20,788 nt of DNA from an uncultured bacterium. GTDB taxonomy: Bacteria > Verrucomicrobiota > Verrucomicrobiia > Opitutales > Intestinicryptomonadaceae. Location: NCBI GenBank assembly GCA_905214995.1, contig CAJMOT010000032.1, forward strand, positions 1 through 20,788. The letters are read 5' to 3'. Position 1 is the first letter of the stretch; every line of letters starts with the position of its first letter. A model generated the notes under the pieces. It did not search any database, had not been told where the DNA came from, and saw only the letters and a list, made by a program, of their open reading frames with translations. Of this stretch, positions 1-6,139 are shown piece by piece. Made by a program: the position numbers and the translations under genes.

Positions 1-11
1 GGCTCGTGGAC

Positions 12-767
12 ATGGCGGAGTTCCCGAAGTGGATAATTTACGAGGACGAAAATTTTCTCGCACTCAACAAGCCCGGGTGGCTCGTCTGCCATCCCTCCAA
101 AAACGGGCCGCTCTCGAGCCTCGTGGGGGCGGCGCGCGAATACCTCGGCGCGGAAACTTTGCACCCCGTAAGCCGCCTCGATAGGGAGACGAGCGGGGTT
201 GTCGTCATCGCGAAAAATTACGCGGCGGCTTCAAAGGCGCAAAAGGCGGTGTCGATAAGCGGCGCGGTGAAAAAGACGTATCTGGCGTTCATGGAGGGAA
301 AGCTCCGCGCGACGGCGACAATCTCGCAGCCGCTCGCCGACGACAAAAAGTCACTCGTCTCGATTAAGACCTGCTGCGCCGCGCAAAAACCGTCCGCAAA
401 GAGCGCGGTGACAATATTCCGCCCTCTATCGCATTCGCGGCGCGGAGGGCGCAGGTTTACGCTGTGCGAGGTAGCGCTGCTGACAGGCCGCAAGCACCAG
501 ATACGCGCGCACGCCCAATGGCTCGGGCACTGCGTAGCCGGCGACAAAATCTACGGCCCCGACGAAACGCTGTACCTCGATTTTGTCGAAAGGGGGTTCA
601 CGCCAGAAATGGCGGAAATCCTCCCGATAAAGCGCCAGGCTCTGCACGCGGCGGCCATGGACTTCGGCGCCGCCGCACCCGAATTGAACCTCCGCGCGCC
701 GCTGCCTAAAGACCTGCGCGAATTCGCCGAAAAATACGGGATAGAAGTCCCCGAAAAATATCTGTAA
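12..767 (+). CDS. RluA-family pseudouridine synthase
   Basis: Predicted to isomerise specific uridines in rRNA or tRNA to pseudouridine in the cytoplasm. The 251-residue protein is a bare RluA catalytic domain without an N-terminal S4 domain. It opens with the family signature around IIYEDENFLALNKPG (residues 8-22) and carries the catalytic-Asp motif RLDRETSG at residues 55-62, with Asp57 as the presumed nucleophile. The later block LLTGRKHQIRAH is the second RluA hallmark. I chose the ATG at 12 because only a few residues normally precede the first conserved strand. An in-frame GTG at 6 is possible, and an upstream start outside the window cannot be excluded. Length and domain content fit TruC/RluA-like enzymes, but the target uridine cannot be read from sequence. 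It is convergent with the next gene. Confidence 0.9.
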   Translation: MAEFPKWIIYEDENFLALNKPGWLVCHPSKNGPLSSLVGAAREYLGAETLHPVSRLDRETSGVVVIAKNYAAASKAQKAVSISGAVKKTYLAFMEGKLRATATISQPLADDKKSLVSIKTCCAAQKPSAKSAVTIFRPLSHSRRGGRRFTLCEVALLTGRKHQIRAHAQWLGHCVAGDKIYGPDETLYLDFVERGFTPEMAEILPIKRQALHAAAMDFGAAAPELNLRAPLPKDLREFAEKYGIEVPEKYL

Positions 768-777
768 AAGCCGGCGC

Positions 778-799
778 CCGCGCGCAGGATGCCGCGCGG
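778..799. terminator. GC hairpin between convergent genes
   Basis: A perfect 7-bp stem (CCGCGCG at 778-784 with CGCGCGG at 793-799) around an 8-base loop lies 10 bases after the stop of the pseudouridine synthase. It sits in the 113-base gap before the convergent DapA-like gene. No strong T-run follows on either strand, so it is at best a weak or bidirectional terminator. Confidence 0.3.
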
Positions 800-880
800 A
801 TAATTCGGAATTTGCGCGGAAAACCAAAATCCTCCGCAGACCGCGCTTGCGGGCAAAAACCGCAGCCGCAGACCCGCGAG

Positions 881-1996
881 TCAAACGCGCAAGTACGGCG
901 CGAGGCTCGCAAAGCGCGTCTCTATTTCGTCGACCTGCTCCCGGGAAAGTTTCAAATCGCGGACTATCGGCGCGTCCGGAATGACAGGCCTGCCGTCTTT
1001 CCGCCCGTATTCGCGCGAAATCAGGTTTTTGAAAACTCCCCTCTTGCGCAGGACGTAAAGGTGCCCGCCGCGCAAATCGCCCGGAACGAACTGCGATATG
1101 TTTAGCATTAAAAGGTATTTCGCAAACGCCGCGTCGAGCTCCCCGCGCGGGTCGCCGTTCTCCATCAGTTCCCAGATCTTCGCGAGCAGGTCGGCGTATG
1201 CGGGGCGCTCGGTGACGACGCCCTCGCTGCCGAGCCTGCGGCTCTGGTACAGCCACTGGTAACTACCCCACGCGCTGAAAACCGTGTGGATAACCGGCTT
1301 CTCAGCGACCTCGCGCGCCATTCTCGAATTGCTGTCGCCCGACTCCTCTTTTATGTAGCCGAAAACTTTCGGATTGCGCCGCGCAAGCTTCAAGAGCAAA
1401 TCGACCGACGGCGCGGGCCCCCCGTACATGACGCCTCCGCCGGTCTGGATGATTATCGGGCGCGATACTGTCTTTTCGAGCCCGATGTAGTATTTTTCGA
1501 GATCCGCCTCCGTCTTTCCGTCGTCCGGCGGGCGCGAGATTACCGCCGCGCGGATCTTGTATTTTGAGGCGAGCTTCTCGACAAATTCGGCGCACGCGCG
1601 CGCGTCCTCGAATCCGCGCCCCTGGCAGCCGAACGCCACGACAGCCTCCGAATTTTCGAGCTCGCGGGCGATCGCCTCCATTCCCGCCAGCTTTTCGTCC
1701 ACGGAGAGCAAATCGCAGCTGTCGCCCGACTGCGGCCATATCATGCCTTTGCAGCCGCACTTTTCAACAAACCGCGCCTCGTCCGCGAGCGTCTTTAAAT
1801 CGACCGCGCCGGACTCCTCAAACGGCGTGGAAAGAATCGGGAACGGGCCGCGGATTCGCGGGTCCCCGCCCCCGTCGGGCTTGGATACAACCGGAACCCT
1901 CTTCAACCCCGCGCGCTTCTCCGCAGACGCGCACCCCGCGGCATAGGCGGCTGCTGCCGACACCGAAACCGCCTTCAAAAACGAACGCCTCTTCAT
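881..1996 (-). CDS. Exported DapA/NanA-fold lyase-like lipoprotein (Tat signal)
   Basis: A 371-residue member of the dihydrodipicolinate synthase / N-acetylneuraminate lyase family, whose known members are Schiff-base class I aldolases or dehydratases. The N-terminus is a twin-arginine signal (MKRRSFLK, residues 1-8), a hydrophobic Ala-rich stretch and a lipobox-like YAAGC ending at Cys22. It is therefore probably exported folded and possibly lipid-anchored. The TIM-barrel starts near residue 49. The Schiff-base lysine is visible in GYIKEESGD (Lys216). The strand that carries the catalytic Tyr in DapA reads PIIIQTGG (180-187), so Tyr appears replaced by Gln184. The GTTGE loop is also altered (WPQSGDS). 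The substrate is unknown and is probably not aspartate semialdehyde. I chose the ATG at 1996 over an in-frame TTG at 2005 because it puts the Tat motif at the N-terminus. A GGAGG ends one base before this ATG, unusually close for a ribosome-binding site. Confidence 0.8.
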   Translation of the reverse strand: MKRRSFLKAVSVSAAAAYAAGCASAEKRAGLKRVPVVSKPDGGGDPRIRGPFPILSTPFEESGAVDLKTLADEARFVEKCGCKGMIWPQSGDSCDLLSVDEKLAGMEAIARELENSEAVVAFGCQGRGFEDARACAEFVEKLASKYKIRAAVISRPPDDGKTEADLEKYYIGLEKTVSRPIIIQTGGGVMYGGPAPSVDLLLKLARRNPKVFGYIKEESGDSNSRMAREVAEKPVIHTVFSAWGSYQWLYQSRRLGSEGVVTERPAYADLLAKIWELMENGDPRGELDAAFAKYLLMLNISQFVPGDLRGGHLYVLRKRGVFKNLISREYGRKDGRPVIPDAPIVRDLKLSREQVDEIETRFASLAPYLRV

Positions 1997-2003
1997 TCCT
2001 CCC

Positions 2004-2031
2004 AAAGTAAAAAACGTTTAGGGAAAGTCAA
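2004..2031 (-). promoter_or_regulatory. Putative sigma-70 promoter of the DapA-like gene
   Basis: On the minus strand TTGACT (2026-2031) is followed after 16 bases by TACTTT (2004-2009). The -35 matches the consensus in 5 of 6 positions; the -10 is weak. The expected start point falls at or next to the ATG at 1996, implying a very short or leaderless transcript. The same TTGACTTT string occurs before two other minus-strand genes here. Confidence 0.4.
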
Positions 2032-2071
2032 CGCCAATCGCGGCGCGGCGAACTCGGCGCAAATCGGGCGC

Positions 2072-2099
2072 AAAAAAATTCCGCCCCGCGCCGGCGGAA
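2072..2099 (-). terminator. Rho-independent terminator of the pseudopilin gene
   Basis: Read on the minus strand, a 7-bp stem TTCCGCC/GGCGGAA (arms at 2093-2099 and 2079-2085) encloses a 7-base GC-rich loop and is followed by seven consecutive T (2072-2078 on the plus strand are A). It lies about 75 bases after the pseudopilin stop and before the DapA-like gene, separating the two minus-strand transcripts. It is the cleanest intrinsic terminator in the window. Confidence 0.75.
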
Positions 2100-2126
2100 A
2101 ATTCTACGAAATAAATCCGCGCGGCG

Positions 2127-2147
2127 CCGGAAGCTATCTCCTTCCGG
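2127..2147. other. Short inverted repeat downstream of the pseudopilin gene
   Basis: A perfect 7-bp inverted repeat CCGGAAG/CTTCCGG with a 7-base loop lies between the pseudopilin stop and the intrinsic terminator. No T-run follows on either strand. It may be a 3' untranslated stem-loop that protects the mRNA; function is not shown by sequence. Confidence 0.35.
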
Positions 2148-2174
2148 AATGAAAACGCCCCGAGGCGCGCCCGC

Positions 2175-2516
2175 TCAGTAGGATTTGGAAACTTCCGTGC
2201 CCCTCGCCGTCACGGTTTTGGCGCGCCCTCCGGCGGCCTCGATCGAAATTTCGCCGTACTTTTCTCCGGCGACCGGCTGGACGGGCTTTAAATATTTTTC
2301 CGAAACGAGCGTGTCGTAGTCAACAGACTCCGTGCCCTTGTCGGCGTTGTACTTTTTGCCGGCCTCGATTATCTGCGAAATGTGGGCCTTCACTACTCCG
2401 GCGCGCGACTTTTCCGCGATGACCGCGGTCGCAGGCACGAACACCGCGGCCAGAAGGCCGAGTATGACGGCCACGAGCAGAATTTCCAAAGCGGAGAAAG
2501 CGTTCCTGTTTTTCAT
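2175..2516 (-). CDS. Type IV/type II pseudopilin-like protein
   Basis: A 113-residue protein with an N-terminal class III (prepilin) signal: a short basic leader MKNRNA, then FSALEILLVAVILGLLAAVF, with glutamate at +5 of the predicted mature protein and a single hydrophobic helix. The residue before the predicted cleavage site is Ala instead of the usual Gly, which prepilin peptidases sometimes tolerate. The C-terminal part (about residues 40-113) is a small soluble domain with repeated Val/Lys/Glu strands and no recognised specific motif. The ATG at 2516 is chosen because an upstream frame extension would add 14 residues before the signal. No other pilus or secretion gene is adjacent, so it is an orphan. 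Solitary proteins of this type are common in Verrucomicrobiota and Lentisphaerota; the partner system is unknown. Confidence 0.8.
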   Translation of the reverse strand: MKNRNAFSALEILLVAVILGLLAAVFVPATAVIAEKSRAGVVKAHISQIIEAGKKYNADKGTESVDYDTLVSEKYLKPVQPVAGEKYGEISIEAAGGRAKTVTARGTEVSKSY

Positions 2517-2655
2517 ATCGGAGACAATATTTTCGATTGGCGGAAAAATAATCAACAAATTTATTCGCCTTATGCCGCCCGATGTAAACCGTTAACCGAA
2601 CGCGCCGCCCATAATTCTTGCATCGCAAAAAAAATGCGGCTAATCGTAAGGGAAT

Positions 2656-4986
2656 ATGATGGGACATTTGAAAAAGATTCTCCCGCTCGCCGCGGCGGTT
2701 TGGATTTTCGCGGTTCCGGCGAGCGCCCAGCAGCTTCCCGAAGCGCGGGCGGAAAATCCGGACGCCTCCGGAAATTCAAACCCGGGCGCGCGGATAAAAG
2801 ATCTGCTGCTGAACAACTCGGTCTTTTGGAGCAGGCTCGGATGGGCATACAACCCTCCGGTCGCGGACGAAAACGGCAAAACGCGCATGATGCTCTCCGA
2901 CGACTCCCCCGAGAAAAAATTCCACCGCGACTTCATGGAGGCGGGCGTAAAAATCCACTCCACAATCCTGTTTTCGGGCTGGATGGCGCCGGGCAAATAC
3001 GACTACTCCGCGACGGACAAGGCGCTCGCCGGCCTGTTCGCGGCGGCGGGCGAAAGCGCGCTCTACATTCCGCGGATAAAGCTCGACCCGCCGCCCGCGT
3101 GGTGCGCCGAAAACCCCGAGGACACGACGGTCTACTACCCGGGCGGGCTTTCAAAGGGGGAAATCGCGGAGCTCGCCTGCACTCCCGCCCACGACTGGTT
3201 CGGGATAGAGCGCGAAAACGGGTATTCGACAGACATAAAAATGCGCGGCAACAAAGACCCGCGCCCGAACGTCAGGGGGCTGATAGGCCTGCAAAGCTTT
3301 TCCTCCGAAAAGTGGCTGCGCGACGCGGGGGAAGCCCTGCGCCGCCTAATTCGCAGAATAGAGGGCGGCAAATACGCGAAAAACGTCATCGCGTACCACA
3401 TCGCCTACGGGCAGTGCGGCGAGACTTCCTTTTGGCGCGGCTGGGAGAAAAACGACTACCGATTCGGCGACTACGGCATAAACAACCTCCGCGCGTTCTA
3501 CGACTGGGGAATCAAAGAATACGGCTCGCGGGAAGCGCTCGCAAAGGCGTGGAAACAGCCGGAAATATCCCGCGGCAACGTGAAGCTGCCCACCCCGATG
3601 AGGCGCGAGCTCCACTGGAACTCCCACGCCGAGTTCTTCCGCGCCTCCGAAGAGGACAAAATATGCATCGACTATGAAAAATTCTGCGGCGAAGCCAACG
3701 TGCGCGCGATAGACTACTTTTCAAAAATCGTAAAGGAGGAGTCCGGCAAGGCCGCCGGCGCGTTCTACGGATACTACCTCTTCGTCCCGCGCGCGGCGTA
3801 CAACGGGCACGTCGAATTCGACGCCCTCTTGAAAAGCCCCAACGTAGATTTCCTCGCCTCCCCCAAGGGGTACAGAAATGTCGCGCCCGGGGAATCCGGC
3901 ATGGAACAAACCCCGCCGATGTCCGTAAATCTCGACAAGATTTTCATCGACGAGCTCGACGTGCGCACGCACCTGTCGCTCTGGCCCGACGCCAAAAATA
4001 TGGATGGCACGCGCACGATGCTGTGGCGGGAGTTCGCAAAATGCATGCAGTCGCGCTCCGGCTTTTGGTGGATGGATCTCCACGGCGGCTGGTTCGACTC
4101 CCCCGAGATAATGCGCGAAATTGAAAAAATCGAGGCGGCCGCGAAACAAATCCGCGCAAAACCCCCAAAACGAACGGCGGAAGTTCTGATAGTTTCCGAC
4201 AACGAGAGCTTCCTATACTCAAAGCCGAGCTGGCAGCTGCACCGCGACCTCGTTGTCGACACGATTTCGCGCATACGCATGGCGGGCGCGCCGGCGGACC
4301 ACTACCGCCTCGCCGACCTCGGGAGAATCGACCTGTCCGGCTACAAGGCGGCGGTATTTATAAACTGCGTCCGGATAACCGACGAGAGGTGGGCGGAGAT
4401 TTCCCCGCGCCTAAGGCCGGACGCAACTCTCGTATGGCACTACGCGCCCGCCGTGTGGGGCGAAAAATACGACCACGCGCGCGCCGAAAAAATCACGGGT
4501 TTCAAGCTCGCCGAGCGCAAAACGCGGAAAGTTGAAACCGTGGAATTTGCGGACGGCTCCGGCAAAAAGCTGTCCAAGGACTTCTCCGCCCCGTCCTCGC
4601 CCAATCCGCTCGAAAAGCCTTATCCGACGTTTTCCGCAGACCCGTCGAACGGCGCGGAAGTTTTGGCGAAATACTCCGACGGCTCCGCCGCATTCGCAAA
4701 AATAAGGCGCGGCGGACGGGACAGCTACTTCGTGTCGCTGCCCGTCCTGGACAGCGGTTCATACCGCAAGATTTTCGACGCGGCGGGAATAGCCTCTCCC
4801 GCGCCCGCGGGGTGCGCCGTCTACGCCGACAGCCGCCTGTGCGGGATATTCCCCAAAAACGCCGTAAAATTCAAACTCCCCCTCAAAGGCGAATTCCGCG
4901 ACGCGATAACGCAAAAAACGCTGGCGGGCGGCGAGGAAATTTCCATTCCCGCAAAAGGGGCGCTCGTGCTGCTTCCGAAAGAGTGA
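2656..4986 (+). CDS. Secreted GH42-like glycoside hydrolase (putative beta-galactosidase family)
   Basis: A 776-residue exported protein with a Sec signal peptide (hydrophobic stretch about residues 9-20, Ala-rich end ASA near 22-24). Its layout resembles GH42-type enzymes: a TIM-barrel-like catalytic part (about 50-480), a Rossmann/GATase-like middle part beginning at AEVLIVSDNESFLYS (about 510-700), and a small beta C-terminal part. The motif AYHIAYGQCGE ends in Glu256, which I propose as the acid/base by analogy with the xNE motif of clan GH-A. FIDELD contains Glu433, a candidate nucleophile. These assignments are inferred; the substrate is unknown and it could be another clan GH-A family. 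Tandem ATG codons at 2656 and 2659 follow an AAGGGA sequence. It is divergent from the pseudopilin gene, with a 139-base shared upstream region. Confidence 0.65.
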   Translation: MMGHLKKILPLAAAVWIFAVPASAQQLPEARAENPDASGNSNPGARIKDLLLNNSVFWSRLGWAYNPPVADENGKTRMMLSDDSPEKKFHRDFMEAGVKIHSTILFSGWMAPGKYDYSATDKALAGLFAAAGESALYIPRIKLDPPPAWCAENPEDTTVYYPGGLSKGEIAELACTPAHDWFGIERENGYSTDIKMRGNKDPRPNVRGLIGLQSFSSEKWLRDAGEALRRLIRRIEGGKYAKNVIAYHIAYGQCGETSFWRGWEKNDYRFGDYGINNLRAFYDWGIKEYGSREALAKAWKQPEISRGNVKLPTPMRRELHWNSHAEFFRASEEDKICIDYEKFCGEANVRAIDYFSKIVKEESGKAAGAFYGYYLFVPRAAYNGHVEFDALLKSPNVDFLASPKGYRNVAPGESGMEQTPPMSVNLDKIFIDELDVRTHLSLWPDAKNMDGTRTMLWREFAKCMQSRSGFWWMDLHGGWFDSPEIMREIEKIEAAAKQIRAKPPKRTAEVLIVSDNESFLYSKPSWQLHRDLVVDTISRIRMAGAPADHYRLADLGRIDLSGYKAAVFINCVRITDERWAEISPRLRPDATLVWHYAPAVWGEKYDHARAEKITGFKLAERKTRKVETVEFADGSGKKLSKDFSAPSSPNPLEKPYPTFSADPSNGAEVLAKYSDGSAAFAKIRRGGRDSYFVSLPVLDSGSYRKIFDAAGIASPAPAGCAVYADSRLCGIFPKNAVKFKLPLKGEFRDAITQKTLAGGEEISIPAKGALVLLPKE

Positions 4987-5012
4987 CGGGGTAGCCGCGC
5001 CGAAATTTTGTG

Positions 5013-5042
5013 TTGGACAGCGCAATGGGGTTTTGTTCTATT
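5013..5042 (+). promoter_or_regulatory. Possible promoter of ndk
   Basis: TTGGAC (5013-5018) and TCTATT (5037-5042) are separated by 18 bases and end nine bases before the ndk ATG. Both boxes are imperfect and the implied leader is very short, so this is only a candidate. Confidence 0.25.
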
Positions 5043-5050
5043 TTGCGGCG

Positions 5051-5467
5051 ATGAAAGAAAGAACGCTCATAATTCTGAAACCCGACTGCATGGAAAAGCG
5101 CCTCATGCCGGAAGTGCTCGGAAGGTTTTTCGCGGCAGGCCTGGACATCGCCGCCTGCAAAATGGCGCGCCTCGACGAATCCGTCCTCGAAGTCCACTAC
5201 GCGCACATCGCCGGCAAGCCCTACTATCCGCCGCTCGTCGAGTTTATGAAGAGGCGTCCTGTCGTAATCGCCGTGCTCGAGGGCGAGAACGCCATAAAAA
5301 AGGTGCGCGAGCTCCTCGGCCCCACAAATTCCCAAGAGGCCCCGAAGGGCACCATACGCGGCGACTTCGGCGAAAACACCCGCGAAAACATCGCCCACGC
5401 GTCGGATTCCCCCGAGAGCGCGGCGGCGGAAATCGCGCGGTTCTTCGCCGAATCGGAGGTCTTCTGA
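5051..5467 (+). CDS. ndk: Nucleoside diphosphate kinase
   Basis: Transfers the gamma-phosphate of ATP to nucleoside diphosphates through a phosphohistidine intermediate, balancing NTP and dNTP pools in the cytoplasm. The 138-residue length is normal for bacterial Ndk. It starts with the expected ERTLIILKPD strand, including the ATP-site lysine. The active-site block NIAHASDSPESA holds His116, close to its usual position, and GTIRGDFG precedes it. I chose the ATG at 5051; a TTG at 5033 would add six unsupported residues. The gene lies 64 bases after the glycoside hydrolase and 24 bases before rsmG, and could be cotranscribed with the latter. Confidence 0.96.
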   Translation: MKERTLIILKPDCMEKRLMPEVLGRFFAAGLDIAACKMARLDESVLEVHYAHIAGKPYYPPLVEFMKRRPVVIAVLEGENAIKKVRELLGPTNSQEAPKGTIRGDFGENTRENIAHASDSPESAAAEIARFFAESEVF

Positions 5468-5491
5468 CCCTCCCCGCGCGCCCATTTGAAA

Positions 5492-6139
5492 ATGGCGGAC
5501 AAAAACCCTTTTGAGAAAATCCCGAACCTCGGCCCGCAAAAGGCCGGGGCTCTTTTCGAATTCGCGCGGCTGCTGCGCGAAGCCAACGCGAAGGTAAACC
5601 TGCTCTCGCGCAGGGACACCGACGACCTCGAGTACCGCCACGTCGCGTTCTGCGCGGCGATCTCCGCGTTTTTCACGCCGGCGGAGGGCGCGCGCATAGC
5701 GGACGTCGGAAGCGGCGGCGGGCTCCCGGGAATAGTAATGGCGATCCTTTACCCGCAGGCGGAAATCTCGATGTTCGACGGAGTAGGCAAGAAAATCGCG
5801 ATGGTAAACGAAATGTGCGAAAGGCTCTCCCTCAAAAACGCCCGCGGCTTCCACGCCAGAATCGAGGAGCAAAAGGGGGTTTTCGACTACTGCACGGGCA
5901 GGTCTGTCTGCGCGCTGCCTGCGTTCTTCGGATTCGTGAAAAAAAAGCTCGCCGCCGGCAAAAGGGGGTCGCTCGAAAACGGCGTGATATACTTCAAGGG
6001 AGGGGAGCTTGAAGACGAGCTCGTCAAAAAAAACATACTGCCCGACGCGCGCTTGGACCTCGAAGAATTTTTCGGCGACCCGCGCTTCGAGGGCAAGAGC
6101 ATAATGCACTTCAAGGCGCGCGACGCGGCGAGAATTTAA
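5492..6139 (+). CDS. rsmG: 16S rRNA (guanine-527-N7)-methyltransferase RsmG
   Basis: Class I SAM-dependent methyltransferase that makes m7G527 in the small-subunit rRNA; loss of RsmG is known to give low-level streptomycin resistance. The 215-residue protein carries the family SAM-binding motif DVGSGGGLPG at residues 71-80 and the upstream NLLSRRD motif (NL-[ST]-x-R type) that precedes it in RsmG. The length agrees with the family (about 205-240). The ATG at 5492 gives a normal N-terminus. The 3' end overlaps the convergent deacetylase gene by four bases: the two TAA stops share TTAA at 6136-6139. The C-terminal third is somewhat divergent, but the central domain is unambiguous. Confidence 0.92.
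   Translation: MADKNPFEKIPNLGPQKAGALFEFARLLREANAKVNLLSRRDTDDLEYRHVAFCAAISAFFTPAEGARIADVGSGGGLPGIVMAILYPQAEISMFDGVGKKIAMVNEMCERLSLKNARGFHARIEEQKGVFDYCTGRSVCALPAFFGFVKKKLAAGKRGSLENGVIYFKGGELEDELVKKNILPDARLDLEEFFGDPRFEGKSIMHFKARDAARI

Noticed and set aside
844..856. CCGC/GCGG stem followed by AAAAA as a terminator
   Set aside because: Only a 4-bp stem, and the A-run is on the wrong strand for a plus-strand terminator.
2382..3677. 431-residue plus-strand open frame overlapping the pseudopilin and the glycoside hydrolase
   Set aside because: Arg/Gly/Pro-rich translation with no motifs; the overlapping frames encode proteins with signal peptides and conserved blocks.
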